NCBI GenBank assembly: GCA_902560075.1
Contig: CACEKE010000005.1
Span: 19,918 to 83,917, forward strand
DNA: 64,000 nucleotides
Reading direction: 5' to 3'
Source of the DNA: an uncultured Pelagibacteraceae bacterium
GTDB taxonomy: Bacteria > Pseudomonadota > Alphaproteobacteria > Pelagibacterales > Pelagibacteraceae
Shown one piece after another: positions 1-12,053 of the stretch (position 1 is its first letter; each line of letters begins with the position of its first letter). A program made the translations under genes and the position numbers. The notes beneath the pieces are model-generated. The model was not told where the DNA came from and made no database searches. It saw only the letters and a list, made by a program, of their open reading frames with translations.

Positions 1-2004
1 TTCGCAGGTGAACTAGACTCAAAAAGTGAAGATTCAGCAGGAGATGTAAAATATCATTTAGGTGCATCGTCAAATAGAGCATTTGATGGAAACTCAGTGC
101 ATGTTAGCCTAACAGATAATCCATCTCATCTTGAGGCAGTGAATCCAGTTGTTTTAGGCCAAGTAAGAGCAAAACAGTTTTTTCATGGTGATAAAGAGAG
201 AAAACAAGTAATACCAATTTTAATACACGGAGATGCAGCATTTGCAGGCCAAGGTGTTGTTGCAGAGTGTTTTGCAATGTCAGGTCTTAAAGGACATAAC
301 ACAGGCGGCACTATACATATAATCGTTAATAATCAAATCGGTTTTACTACAAGTCCTAGATTTGCAAGATCCAGTCCATATCCTTCAGATTTAGGAAAAG
401 TTGTCGAGGCACCAATTCTACATTGCAATGGCGATGATCCAGAAGCAGTTGTGCATTGTGCAAAAATCGCAATTGAATTTAGGCAAAAATTTAATAAAGA
501 CGTAGTTATTGATATAATTTGCTATCGAAGATTTGGTCATAATGAAGGTGACGAGCCATCCTTCACTCAACCTTTGATGTATAAAAAAATTAAAGAACAT
601 CCGACAACTTTGAATATTTATGCAAATAAACTTATTGAAGAAAATTCGATTTCGAATGATGAATTTGAAAAAAATAAAACAGATTTCAATTTGCTACTGG
701 ACGATCAATTTAAATCAGCAAAAGATGATAAGCCAAAATTAGATTGGTTTGAGGGAACCTGGTCTAGATATAGGCCACAAAAAGGGAAAGATAAAAGAGG
801 CAAGACAGGTGTTGACGAAAATACATTGATATCAATTTCAAATAAAATCAATAGTTTAGAAGATCAATTAAAAGTTCACAAAACTATAAAAAAAATATTT
901 TCTAAAAGACACGAAAGTATATTAGCAAAAAAAAATATAGATTGGTCAACATCAGAGGCGCTTGCTTTTGGATCACTTTTAAATGAGGGATTTCCTGTAA
1001 GATTAGTTGGACAAGACTCTGGTAGAGGAACTTTTAGCCAGAGGCATTCGGTTTTAAGGAACCAAGAAGATAATTCAAGATATATACCCTTAAATAATAT
1101 TTCGAAAAATCAAAAAAATTTTGAAATTGTCGACAGTTTTCTTTCTGAATTAGCAGTTTTAGGTTTTGAGTATGGTTATAGCTTGGTTGAACCTGAAACT
1201 TTAACTATTTGGGAAGCTCAGTTTGGTGACTTTGCAAACGGGGCTCAAGTAGTAATTGATCAATTTATTGCCTCAGGTGAAAGAAAATGGAATCGTGCAT
1301 CAGGTTTAGTATTATTGCTTCCACATGGTTATGAAGGTCAAGGGCCGGAACATTCTTCAGCTAGATTAGAAAGATTTTTACAATTAAGTGGTCAAGAAAA
1401 CCTACAAGTGGTGAACTGTACTACACCTGCGAACTATTTTCATGTGTTAAGAAGACAAATACACAGAGATTTTAGAAAACCATTAATTATCATGACACCG
1501 AAATCATTACTTAGGAATAAATTTTGTGTTTCCAAATTAGAGGATTTTGACAAATCAAACTCATTTCATAGAGTTTTAAGTGATCATTCATATTTAGATG
1601 ATACGAATTTTATTAAGTTAAAGCCTAATGCCGATATAAAGAAGGTAATAATTTGCTCGGGCAAAGTTTACTTTGATTTAATCAAAGCTAGAGAAAATTT
1701 AAAAAGAGACGACGTAGTTTTTGTAAGGATAGAACAATTATATCCTTTCCCAGTAAAACCATTAGTTAAAGAAATTAAAAAATACTCCAAAAATGCTCAT
1801 TTTTACTGGTGTCAAGAGGAACCAAAAAATATGGGAGCTTGGAACTCTGTTAGAGATTATATACAATGGACTTTGGATTATATTGGGGCTAATAATAATA
1901 AAATTTCTTATATTGGAAGGAATGCAGCTGCATCACCTGCAACTGGTTATGCTAAAAGACATTCAGCTCAACAGGAAGAAATAATTAATGAAGTATTTAA
2001 ATAA
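1..2004 (+). CDS. sucA: 2-oxoglutarate dehydrogenase E1 (partial, 5' end outside window)
   Basis: E1 component of the 2-oxoglutarate dehydrogenase complex, which uses thiamine diphosphate to decarboxylate 2-oxoglutarate and succinylate the E2 lipoyl arm in the TCA cycle. The frame is open from base 1, so the N-terminus lies upstream; the ATG at 97 is internal. About 667 residues remain. The first residues include GDVKYHLG, and further on come HGDAAFAGQG, IVNNQIGFTT (ThDP/Mg region), RRFGHNEGDEPSFTQP, and the C-terminal transketolase-like part with EAQFGDFANGAQ and LLPHGYEGQGPEHSS, all typical of SucA. The TAA stop directly abuts the sucB ATG, so sucA-sucB-lpdA is one operon. Identity is secure; the length cannot be judged. 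Confidence 0.97.
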   Translation, partial: FAGELDSKSEDSAGDVKYHLGASSNRAFDGNSVHVSLTDNPSHLEAVNPVVLGQVRAKQFFHGDKERKQVIPILIHGDAAFAGQGVVAECFAMSGLKGHNTGGTIHIIVNNQIGFTTSPRFARSSPYPSDLGKVVEAPILHCNGDDPEAVVHCAKIAIEFRQKFNKDVVIDIICYRRFGHNEGDEPSFTQPLMYKKIKEHPTTLNIYANKLIEENSISNDEFEKNKTDFNLLLDDQFKSAKDDKPKLDWFEGTWSRYRPQKGKDKRGKTGVDENTLISISNKINSLEDQLKVHKTIKKIFSKRHESILAKKNIDWSTSEALAFGSLLNEGFPVRLVGQDSGRGTFSQRHSVLRNQEDNSRYIPLNNISKNQKNFEIVDSFLSELAVLGFEYGYSLVEPETLTIWEAQFGDFANGAQVVIDQFIASGERKWNRASGLVLLLPHGYEGQGPEHSSARLERFLQLSGQENLQVVNCTTPANYFHVLRRQIHRDFRKPLIIMTPKSLLRNKFCVSKLEDFDKSNSFHRVLSDHSYLDDTNFIKLKPNADIKKVIICSGKVYFDLIKARENLKRDDVVFVRIEQLYPFPVKPLVKEIKKYSKNAHFYWCQEEPKNMGAWNSVRDYIQWTLDYIGANNNKISYIGRNAAASPATGYAKRHSAQQEEIINEVFK

Positions 2005-3315
2005 ATGAGTGAAAATATATTAGTACCAGTTCTAGGAGAAAGTGTAACAGAAGCAACAGTCGCAAGGTGGTTAAAAAAAGAAGGCGAGCATGTTGCAGTA
2101 GATGAACCTGTCGTAGAATTAGAAACTGACAAAGTAAATCTAGAAGTTCCATCTCCAGTAAGCGGTGTAATAGAAAAGATAAATTCGAAAGATGGTGAGA
2201 ATGTTGAGGTTGGATCTGTATTAGGAACTGTATCAAACGAAACAAAAAAAAAAGAAAAAAACGAAAATGTAAGTGCAAAAATTCCCCCGATAACCGAAAA
2301 AATTATTAAAGAGGCGGAAACAGCTAAGTCAAAAGAACCTACTAAAGAAACTGAAAAAGAAGCTCAAAATGAAACTTCAATGTTTGAAAATGAATCTGAG
2401 GAAGAAGCACCTTTAATTTTAACTGATGAAGTTAAAAATGGGAAATCGACAATAATTAATAAACATTTATCACCAGCTGTTAGAAAAATTGTAAACGAAC
2501 AAAATATTAAACTTGAGGGCATTAAAGGTTCTGGAAAGAATGGGACTATTTTAAAAGGTGATTTATTAAAACTTATGAGTAAAAAGCCTGAGCCTAATCA
2601 GAGAAAAGTTAAATATGGGCCTGAGGAAAGAATTAAAATGACACGACTAAGACAAACCATAGCGAAAAGATTAAAATCGGCTCAGGAAAATGCAGCAATG
2701 TTGACTACCTTCAACGAGGTAGATATGTCTGAAATTATTTCATTCAGAAAAAATAACCAGGATGAATTTCAAAAAAAATTTGGAGTTAAATTAGGATTTA
2801 TGTCTTTTTTTGTAAAAGCATCTGTAAAAAGTTTAAAATCTTATCCAGCCATAAATGCAGAAATAGAAAATGATGATATAATTTACAAAAATTATTTTAA
2901 TATTAGTTTTGCTGTTGGAACAGACAAAGGTTTGGTTGTTCCAGTTCTTAAAAATGCAGATGAGATGTCTTTTTCTGATATTGAGTCAGAGATAAAAAAT
3001 CTATCCGAAAAGGCAAATAATGGAAATCTTTCAATTGAAGATCTTCAGGGTGGAACTTTTACTATAAGTAACGGAGGTGTGTATGGTTCTATGCTATCAA
3101 CACCAATACTAAATCCACCTCAGTCAGGAGTATTAGGAATGCATAATATTGTAGAAAGACCAGTAGTAGTAAACAATGAAATAAAGATAAGACCAATAAT
3201 GTATCTTGCATTGTCTTACGATCACAGAATAATTGATGGAAAAGAAGCAGTTTCATTTTTAAAAGAGATAAAACAATATTTAGAGGATCCTGAAAAGTTA
3301 TTTTTAGAAAATTAA
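2005..3315 (+). CDS. sucB: Dihydrolipoyllysine succinyltransferase, E2 of 2-oxoglutarate dehydrogenase
   Basis: E2 core of the 2-oxoglutarate dehydrogenase complex, transferring succinyl from lipoamide to CoA. 436 aa: one lipoyl domain (about 1-77, lipoylation Lys in ETDKVNLE), a charged Lys/Glu-rich linker (about 80-150), an E3/E1-binding domain (LSPAVRKI... [12 protein letters not shown], about 152-190) and the acyltransferase domain (about 205-436) with the active-site motif [10 protein letters not shown] single lipoyl domain and its place between E1 and E3 favour SucB over pyruvate dehydrogenase E2. The linker is encoded partly by an A10 run at 2244-2253. The gene starts directly after the sucA stop with no evident Shine-Dalgarno, so translational coupling is likely. 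Confidence 0.97.
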   Translation: MSENILVPVLGESVTEATVARWLKKEGEHVAVDEPVVELETDKVNLEVPSPVSGVIEKINSKDGENVEVGSVLGTVSNETKKKEKNENVSAKIPPITEKIIKEAETAKSKEPTKETEKEAQNETSMFENESEEEAPLILTDEVKNGKSTIINKHLSPAVRKIVNEQNIKLEGIKGSGKNGTILKGDLLKLMSKKPEPNQRKVKYGPEERIKMTRLRQTIAKRLKSAQENAAMLTTFNEVDMSEIISFRKNNQDEFQKKFGVKLGFMSFFVKASVKSLKSYPAINAEIENDDIIYKNYFNISFAVGTDKGLVVPVLKNADEMSFSDIESEIKNLSEKANNGNLSIEDLQGGTFTISNGGVYGSMLSTPILNPPQSGVLGMHNIVERPVVVNNEIKIRPIMYLALSYDHRIIDGKEAVSFLKEIKQYLEDPEKLFLEN

Positions 3316-4713
3316 ATGTCTGAAAAATTTGATGTTGTCGTTATTGGTGGTGGTCCAGCAGGATATGTCTGTGCTATAAGATCTTCTCAACTTGGCTTAA
3401 AAACTGCTTGTATTGAATCAAGAGGTTCATTAGGTGGTACATGCCTAAATATTGGATGCATACCATCTAAAAGTTTATTAAATTTATCTGAAGCATTTCA
3501 TGAAGCCCAAAGTTTCTCCAAAATTGGTATTGAAACAGGAGATATTAAATTGAATTTAGGTAAAATGATGCAAAATAAAGACAAAGCAGTAACAATTCTA
3601 ACCAAAGGCGTAGAGTTTTTATTTAAAAAAAATAAAGTTACTTATCTTAAAGGCAAAGGAAGTCTTTTGGATAAAAATAAAATATTAGTAGAAGACAAAA
3701 ATAATAAACAGACAATTGAAAGTAAGAATATTGTCTTAAGCACCGGATCTGAAGCAGCTTCACTACCTGGGTTGAGTTTTGATGAGGAAAAAATTTTGTC
3801 ATCTACAGGTGCTTTGAATATGAGCAAAGTCCCACAAAAAATGTTTATAATTGGTGGTGGTTATATTGGGCTAGAAATGGGATCTGTCTGGTCCAGATTG
3901 GGTTCAGAAGTTCATGTAATTGAAACTCTTGACCATATTACTCCAGGATTAGATAAAGAAATATCAAGTGAATTTTTAAAAATTTTAAAGAAACAAGGTT
4001 TAAAATTTCATTTAAGTACAAAAGTCGAAAAAGTTTACAAAACAGAAAAAGGAATAAATATAGAGGTAATAGATGTAAATCAAAAAAAAGTATTGCACGA
4101 GTGTGATGTAGTGCTAGTTTCAGTTGGTAGAAAACCTTACACCAAAAATTTAAATTTAGAAAAAATTGGTATTAATACAGATAGTAAAGGAAGAATAAAA
4201 GTAAACATAAATTTTCAAACAAATGTAAATAACATTTATGCTATCGGAGACGTAATTGAGGGACCGATGTTAGCACATAAAGCTGAAGAAGAAGGTATAG
4301 CAGTAGCAGAAATAATATCTGGCCAAGCAGGGCACGTGAATTACGATTTAATACCAGGGGTTATCTACACTACGCCGGAGGTGGCTTATGTGGGAAAGTC
4401 TGAGGAGGAACTAAAAAAAATAAATCAAGGATATAAAGTTGGTAAATTTCCATTTATGGCTAATTCAAGAGCAAAAGCGATTAATAAACCAGAAGGTTTT
4501 GTAAAAATATTAGCAGATAATAAGACAGACAAGGTTTTAGGTGTTCACATTATAGGACCTCATGCAGGTGAAATGATTGCTGAGATGTCGGTTGCAATGG
4601 AATTTGGCGCAAGTTCAGAAGATATTGCAAGAACTTGTCACGCACACCCAACCTTTTCAGAAGCAATAAAGGAAGCAGCTTTATCAGTAGATAAAAGACA
4701 AATACATTCGTAA
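3316..4713 (+). CDS. lpdA: Dihydrolipoyl dehydrogenase (E3)
   Basis: FAD-dependent E3 that reoxidises dihydrolipoamide with NAD+ for 2-oxo-acid dehydrogenase complexes. 465 aa, normal for the family. The N-terminal FAD fold GGGPAG is followed by the redox-active disulfide GGTCLNIGCIPSK (Cys43/Cys48), the NAD fold IGGGYIGLEMG, the FAD-contact motif YAIGDV, and the catalytic His-Glu region HAHPTFSEA near the C-terminus. It starts immediately after the sucB stop. It may also serve other lipoyl complexes of the cell, but the operon makes the SucAB complex its main partner. Confidence 0.97.
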   Translation: MSEKFDVVVIGGGPAGYVCAIRSSQLGLKTACIESRGSLGGTCLNIGCIPSKSLLNLSEAFHEAQSFSKIGIETGDIKLNLGKMMQNKDKAVTILTKGVEFLFKKNKVTYLKGKGSLLDKNKILVEDKNNKQTIESKNIVLSTGSEAASLPGLSFDEEKILSSTGALNMSKVPQKMFIIGGGYIGLEMGSVWSRLGSEVHVIETLDHITPGLDKEISSEFLKILKKQGLKFHLSTKVEKVYKTEKGINIEVIDVNQKKVLHECDVVLVSVGRKPYTKNLNLEKIGINTDSKGRIKVNINFQTNVNNIYAIGDVIEGPMLAHKAEEEGIAVAEIISGQAGHVNYDLIPGVIYTTPEVAYVGKSEEELKKINQGYKVGKFPFMANSRAKAINKPEGFVKILADNKTDKVLGVHIIGPHAGEMIAEMSVAMEFGASSEDIARTCHAHPTFSEAIKEAALSVDKRQIHS

Positions 4714-4731
4714 TATACAAATTAAATAATT

Positions 4732-6687
4732 ATGAAGTATCCTGTGCTTTTACCAAACATATTCGATCATCCATTTACGTATGAAAGTGATATAAAACTT
4801 AACATCGGCCAGTATGTTGAGGTTCCTTTTGGTAAAAATAATTTAAATGGTGTTGTTTGGGATAAATTTGAAGAAAAAAACAACAAAGAATTTAAAATTA
4901 AAAAAATTATAAAAAAACTTGATATTCCGAAATTAAGTTTAAATACAATAAATTTTTTTAATTGGTTTTCAGAATATAATCTTATTCCTAAAGGTATGTC
5001 GCTTAAACTACATCTTTTAAGCAAAAAGGCTGTTGAAAATAATTTAAAGTTTGATTACGAAAAGTATAATTTTAAAACTAAGATTCACGATATTGAATTA
5101 TCCGATGAACAGAAAAAAGCTTTAATTAATATAGATAAAATAAAAGATAAATTTAGAGTTCATGTTTTACAAGGCACAACAGGATCTGGTAAAACATACG
5201 TATATTTTCAATCAATTAAAAATAAAATTAGAGAAGGCTATCAATGTTTAATATTATTGCCCGAAATAGGATTAACATTTGATTTCGAAAAAAAATTTGA
5301 AAATTTTTTCGGTTTCCAACCTGCAATTTGGAACTCTCAAATTACAAAAAAAAATAAGAAAATTATATGGAATGGACTAGCCTTAGGAAAAATTAAGGTA
5401 GTAATAGGTGCAAGGTCCTCTTTATTTTTACCATTTAAAAATTTAGGAGAAATAATTGTAGATGAGGAACACGATCAGTCATACAAACAAGACGAAGGCG
5501 TAACTTATAATGCCAGAGATATGGCTGTAGCCCGTGCACAATTTGAAAATATTCCCATAAATCTTGTAAGCGCAGTTCCTTCAATTGAAACATATGAAAA
5601 TATTCAAAAAAAAAAATATTCTTTTTCAAGATTAATAAATAGATACAAAAACTATAATTTACCTAAATACGAGATAATTAATTTAAATCAAAATAGGTTA
5701 GAAAGTAAATCTTGGATAAGTCCGCTTACAAAAAATAAAGTACAAGATCATCTACTTAATGGTGATCAGGTCCTTTTTTTCTTAAATAGAAGAGGCTATT
5801 CTCCTTATGTAATTTGTAAAAATTGTCATAAGGTTTTCTCATGTCCCAATTGTTCCATAAATTTAGTTTATCATTTAAATACAAATAAACTTATATGCCA
5901 CTATTGTGGTTATAAAACTGAATTACAGAGAAAATGTAGTAAGAATGTTAACTGTGATGTTATTTTTAGCGGCCCTGGTGTAGAAAGAATAAGTGAAGAG
6001 GTAAAAAAAAAATTTCCTAAATTTAATTCGGTAATATTTTCAAGTGATACGATGAGTAAAAAATCTTCTAAAGAAACTCTAAAGAAGATAATAAATAATG
6101 ATATAAATATACTTGTTGGAACTCAATTAATTTCTAAAGGTTTTCATTTTCCAAATTTGAACTGTATTATAGTTTTAGATATTGATTTATCATCCATGGG
6201 GCATGATTTAAGGTCATCCGAAAAAAATTTACAATTGTATCATCAATTATCTGGAAGAGCTGGAAGAGCTGGAAAACCTGCAACAGTATACTTTCAAACA
6301 TATGATCTCAACTCAAAAACAATAAATCAGATTGTTAATCAGGATCCATTCAATTTTTTAGAAAATGAACTTGAAATAAGAAAAAAATATAATTTGCCTC
6401 CATATGAAAGGTTTATTGCAATTATATTAACTGCTTCAAATGAAAAAAAGTTATTTGACTTTTCAAATGAACTTAAAAATTATCTTTCTAAAAAAATAAT
6501 TGGCAAAATACTTGGTCCTGTCCAAGCTCCCATTTACAAAATTAAAAAAAAATACAGAAATAGGCTTCTAATTAGAGCAAGCAAATCTATGACAATTCAA
6601 AATAATTTGTCGAAAGCATTAAAAAATTTCAAAATTCAACCCGAAATAAAACTGACGGTTGATGTTGATCCTATTAGCTTCAATTAA
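4732..6687 (+). CDS. priA: Primosomal protein N' (replication restart helicase)
   Basis: Superfamily 2 3'-5' DNA helicase that recognises stalled forks and starts reloading of the replicative helicase. 651 aa, somewhat shorter than the roughly 730 aa of E. coli PriA. N-terminal 3'-DNA-binding part (about 1-105), Walker A GTTGSGKT, DEEH box, two zinc-binding Cys clusters (CKNCHKVFSCPNC and CHYCG, about 360-405), then the C-terminal helicase lobe with QLSGRAGRAGK. It lies 18 bases after lpdA on the same strand, so it may be co-transcribed, though there is no functional link. The ATG at 4732 begins the conserved MKYPVLLPN region. Confidence 0.95.
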   Translation: MKYPVLLPNIFDHPFTYESDIKLNIGQYVEVPFGKNNLNGVVWDKFEEKNNKEFKIKKIIKKLDIPKLSLNTINFFNWFSEYNLIPKGMSLKLHLLSKKAVENNLKFDYEKYNFKTKIHDIELSDEQKKALINIDKIKDKFRVHVLQGTTGSGKTYVYFQSIKNKIREGYQCLILLPEIGLTFDFEKKFENFFGFQPAIWNSQITKKNKKIIWNGLALGKIKVVIGARSSLFLPFKNLGEIIVDEEHDQSYKQDEGVTYNARDMAVARAQFENIPINLVSAVPSIETYENIQKKKYSFSRLINRYKNYNLPKYEIINLNQNRLESKSWISPLTKNKVQDHLLNGDQVLFFLNRRGYSPYVICKNCHKVFSCPNCSINLVYHLNTNKLICHYCGYKTELQRKCSKNVNCDVIFSGPGVERISEEVKKKFPKFNSVIFSSDTMSKKSSKETLKKIINNDINILVGTQLISKGFHFPNLNCIIVLDIDLSSMGHDLRSSEKNLQLYHQLSGRAGRAGKPATVYFQTYDLNSKTINQIVNQDPFNFLENELEIRKKYNLPPYERFIAIILTASNEKKLFDFSNELKNYLSKKIIGKILGPVQAPIYKIKKKYRNRLLIRASKSMTIQNNLSKALKNFKIQPEIKLTVDVDPISFN

Positions 6688-6722
6688 TTAATAAAATATA
6701 CATGTTTTGGTAAATCTGTCGC

Positions 6723-6751
6723 TTGAAGGGAAATACTAGTTATGCTAATTA
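6723..6751 (+). promoter_or_regulatory. Putative sigma70 promoter of the atpHAGDC operon
   Basis: TTGAAG at 6723-6728 and TAATTA at 6746-6751 are separated by exactly 17 bases in the 97-base spacer between priA and atpH. This is the only sizeable gap in the first 11.5 kb, which fits a fresh transcription start for the ATP synthase operon. AAGGA at 6773-6777 would be the Shine-Dalgarno for the TTG start at 6785 (7-base spacing). Predicted by eye only. Confidence 0.4.
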
Positions 6752-6784
6752 ATTGCCAATTTTAGAGTAAATAAGGAACATTAA

Positions 6785-7339
6785 TTGACTTCAAATAATC
6801 TTACACTTACTGCAAATAATAGCTATTCTCAGGCATTATACGAATTAGCCGAGGAGTCTAAAGATTTGTCAAAAGTTGAGGATGAAGTTAACTCAATATT
6901 AAAACTAATTGGTGAAAACGCAGATTTTAGAAATTTAATAAAAGATCCAACAATAAAAAAGGATGAATTGATGCAAGTAGTAATCGCTTTCTCAAAAAAA
7001 TTTAACCTCAGTGATATATTCAATAAATTTTTATGCTTTTTAGTAAATAAAGCTAGACTATTTTATTTGGAGAAGATTTTAAAAGATTTTTTAATTATAA
7101 GCTCAAATAAAAAAGGTGAAATAATTGCAAAACTTAAAGCTGCGAAACAACTAAATGATGAAGAAATAAATAATATAAAAAAAGATTTAACAGAAAACTT
7201 TGGAACAAACCTAAAATTAAATTTTGAACATGACCCTAGTTTGATAGGGGGTTTGATAATACAGATTGGAAGTGTGATGATTGACACTTCAATTAAAAGT
7301 AAATTACAACAATTAGAAACAAAAATGATAGAGGCATAA
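6785..7339 (+). CDS. atpH: F1 ATP synthase delta subunit
   Basis: Delta (OSCP-like) subunit joining the F1 head to the peripheral stalk of ATP synthase. 184 aa, mainly helical, with the C-terminal family signature DPSLIGGLIIQIGSVMID. It starts with TTG, supported by AAGGA seven bases upstream; no in-frame ATG lies near the conserved N-terminus (NNSYSQALYELA). First gene of the F1 operon atpHAGDC. As in other alphaproteobacteria, the Fo genes are not here and must lie elsewhere. Its TAA abuts the atpA ATG. Confidence 0.95.
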   Translation: MTSNNLTLTANNSYSQALYELAEESKDLSKVEDEVNSILKLIGENADFRNLIKDPTIKKDELMQVVIAFSKKFNLSDIFNKFLCFLVNKARLFYLEKILKDFLIISSNKKGEIIAKLKAAKQLNDEEINNIKKDLTENFGTNLKLNFEHDPSLIGGLIIQIGSVMIDTSIKSKLQQLETKMIEA

Positions 7340-8872
7340 ATGGAAATAAATCCTTCAGAAGTAACAAAGATTTTAAAAGAGCAAATAAAAAAATTCGGTG
7401 ACAAAGCAGAAGTTTCTGAGGTTGGTCAAGTTTTGTCAGTAGGAGATGGTATTGCAAGAATTTATGGCTTAGACAATGTTCAGGCTGGAGAGATGGTAGA
7501 ATTTTCTGATGGCTCTAAAGGTATGGCTCTTAATTTAGAGAGTGACAATGTCGGAGTAGTAATTTTTGGTGATGATAGGGCCATCAAAGAAGGTGATACT
7601 GTAAAAAGAACTGGTGCTATTGTTGACGTGCCAGTTGGTAAAGAATTATTAGGAAGAGTAGTTGATGCGTTAGGGAATCCTATTGATGGCAAAGGATCAT
7701 TAGATAAATCATTAAAAAGAAATAGAGTTGAGGTCAAAGCTCCTGGTATTATTCCAAGAAAATCTGTGAGCGAACCAATGCAAACAGGATTAAAAGCTAT
7801 TGATAGCTTAATACCTGTGGGAAGAGGTCAAAGAGAACTTATTATTGGTGACAGACAAACGGGAAAAACCGCGGTTGCAATCGATACCATTATAAATCAA
7901 AAGAAAATTAACGAGTCAGACGATGAAAGTAAGAAACTTTATTGTATATATGTTGCAGTAGGTCAAAAGAGATCAACTGTTGCCCAGATTGTAAAAACCT
8001 TAGAAGATGCTGGAGCTATGGAATATACAACTATTGTATCTGCCACAGCATCAGACTCCGCGCCACTACAATTTTTGGCTCCATATACTGGATGCACAAT
8101 GGGCGAATACTTTAGAGACAATGGGATGCATGCTTTAATAATTTATGACGACTTGTCGAAGCAAGCAGTTGCATATAGACAGATGTCATTATTGCTGAGA
8201 AGACCACCAGGAAGAGAAGCGTATCCAGGTGACGTATTTTACCTTCATAGCAGATTATTAGAACGAGCAGCAAAATTAAACGATGAAAGTGGAGGGGGTT
8301 CATTAACTGCCTTGCCGATAATTGAAACACAAGCAGGAGACGTCTCTGCATATATACCAACAAATGTTATTTCTATCACAGATGGACAAATTTTTTTAGG
8401 AACAGAGATATTTAACCAAGGAATTAGACCAGCAATTAATGTAGGATTATCAGTTTCTAGAGTTGGTTCAGCTGCTCAAACAAAAGCAATGAAAAAAGTC
8501 GCTGGTTCTATAAAACTAGAACTTGCACAATATAGAGAGATGGCTGCCTTTGCTCAGTTCGGTTCTGACTTAGATGCTTCAACACAACAGTTACTAAACA
8601 GAGGTTCAAAACTAACTGAACTTCTAAAGCAAAAACAATACTCTCCTATGACAGTAGAGGAACAGGTAATTTCAATATTCTGTGGTGTAAGGGGTTTTTT
8701 AGATGATATAGAATTAAAAAACATTTCAGAGTTTGAACAAAAAGTAATAGAAAAATGTAAGAATGAAAATTCTGATATAATTGAGTCAATCAGAAATACC
8801 GGAAAACTTGATGATGAAAATGAAAAAAAACTTTCTGAGGTTATTTCAAGTTTAAAAAGCAATATGAAGTAA
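7340..8872 (+). CDS. atpA: F1 ATP synthase alpha subunit
   Basis: Regulatory nucleotide-binding alpha subunit of the F1 hexamer. 510 aa, full length. It carries the alpha-type P-loop GDRQTGKT, the conserved [11 protein letters not shown] region, and [15 protein letters not shown] with the arginine-finger region. The N-terminal segment [23 protein letters not shown] beta barrel is intact ([18 protein letters not shown]). It sits directly between atpH and atpG with no spacer, so stoichiometric expression probably depends on translational coupling. Confidence 0.98.
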   Translation: MEINPSEVTKILKEQIKKFGDKAEVSEVGQVLSVGDGIARIYGLDNVQAGEMVEFSDGSKGMALNLESDNVGVVIFGDDRAIKEGDTVKRTGAIVDVPVGKELLGRVVDALGNPIDGKGSLDKSLKRNRVEVKAPGIIPRKSVSEPMQTGLKAIDSLIPVGRGQRELIIGDRQTGKTAVAIDTIINQKKINESDDESKKLYCIYVAVGQKRSTVAQIVKTLEDAGAMEYTTIVSATASDSAPLQFLAPYTGCTMGEYFRDNGMHALIIYDDLSKQAVAYRQMSLLLRRPPGREAYPGDVFYLHSRLLERAAKLNDESGGGSLTALPIIETQAGDVSAYIPTNVISITDGQIFLGTEIFNQGIRPAINVGLSVSRVGSAAQTKAMKKVAGSIKLELAQYREMAAFAQFGSDLDASTQQLLNRGSKLTELLKQKQYSPMTVEEQVISIFCGVRGFLDDIELKNISEFEQKVIEKCKNENSDIIESIRNTGKLDDENEKKLSEVISSLKSNMK

Positions 8873-8875
8873 TTT

Positions 8876-11180
<2,305 letters not shown>

Positions 11181-11181
<1 letters not shown>

Positions 11182-11579
11182 TGAGCGAAGAGTTTAAAGT
11201 AGAAATTGTAAATCCAGAAAAATCTTTCTTTTCAAGCGAGAATGTTACAGAAGTTATAGTACCAGCATTTGAAGGAGAGATGGGAATTTTAAAGGACCAT
11301 ATATCGATAATTTCCTTTCTTAAGCCAGGTATAATTAAAATTTTTTCAAAAAATGTTGAAGAAAAGTTTTATGTCGATGATGGTATCGTTGAGTTTAAAG
11401 ATAATAATTTATCTGTGCTTACAAGTTCAATTTTTAATTTAAAAGACTTTGATAAATCAGTAATTGATAAAAATTTAAGTGACGCTGAGAAATCCCTAGA
11501 AAACCCAGATCTTGATGACCAAAAAAAATTCCTTATTGAACAAAAAATTGAAAGTTTAAGATATATCTCTACTTCTTAA
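11181..11579 (+). CDS. atpC: F1 ATP synthase epsilon subunit
   Basis: Epsilon subunit, part of the rotor and an intrinsic regulator of ATP hydrolysis. 132 aa. The N-terminal beta sandwich is clear (VEIVNPEKSFFS, VPAFEGEMGILKDH, VDDGIVEF), and the C-terminal helical hairpin is present. Last gene of the operon. Its final 11 bases overlap the end of the convergent rppH gene, and no terminator hairpin is visible, so transcripts from both strands probably run into the opposing gene. Confidence 0.94.
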
Positions 11580-12051
11580 ATATTATATTGTTAACTTCTT
11601 GTTGAATTTTTTTGTAAACATTTAATTTAAATGGAACAACAACATTAGTTAAATTTTCATTAGACTCCCATTTCCATTCAAAAAATTCTGGTTTTTTCGT
11701 CTTTATGTTAATTTCACTATCTTCTCCATTAAAACGCATAATGTACCATTTCTGTTTCTGTCCTCTAAATTTGCCTTTCCAAATAATACCTAGTAAATAA
11801 TCTGGCAATTCATAAGTAAGTATATCTTTTACTTCTTTTAGTAAACTTACACTTTTTATACTTGTTTCCTCTTCTAATTCTCTTAAAGCAGCATGGTATA
11901 AATCTTCACCTTCATCAACACCACCTTGAGGCATTTGCCAAAAATTTTTTGGATTGTCAATTCTTTTCGCTACAAAAATTTTATTCTGCTTATTTAAAAT
12001 TACAATTCCAACTCCGTTTCTCAAAGGAAGATTTTTATATTTTTCTAACAT
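11569..12051 (-). CDS. rppH: RNA pyrophosphohydrolase (Nudix)
   Basis: Nudix hydrolase that removes pyrophosphate from 5'-triphosphorylated RNA (RppH/NudH/InvA group). About 160 aa. N-terminal YKNLPLRNGVGIVILNKQ and QMPQGGVDEGED leading into the Nudix box (GGVDEGED...AALRELEEETSI) match RppH closely. The frame also has a TTG at 12057 overlapping the ctpA stop; the ATG at 12051 is preferred because it begins MLEKYKNLP as in relatives. Last gene of the long minus-strand operon, and convergent with atpC. Confidence 0.92.
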   Translation of the reverse strand: MLEKYKNLPLRNGVGIVILNKQNKIFVAKRIDNPKNFWQMPQGGVDEGEDLYHAALRELEEETSIKSVSLLKEVKDILTYELPDYLLGIIWKGKFRGQKQKWYIMRFNGEDSEINIKTKKPEFFEWKWESNENLTNVVVPFKLNVYKKIQQEVNNIIFKK

Positions 12052-12053
12052 TT

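Noticed and set aside
2244..2260. Frameshift in the sucB linker caused by the A10 run
   Set aside because: The frame continues intact into the E3-binding and catalytic domains, so no frameshift is present in this sequence.
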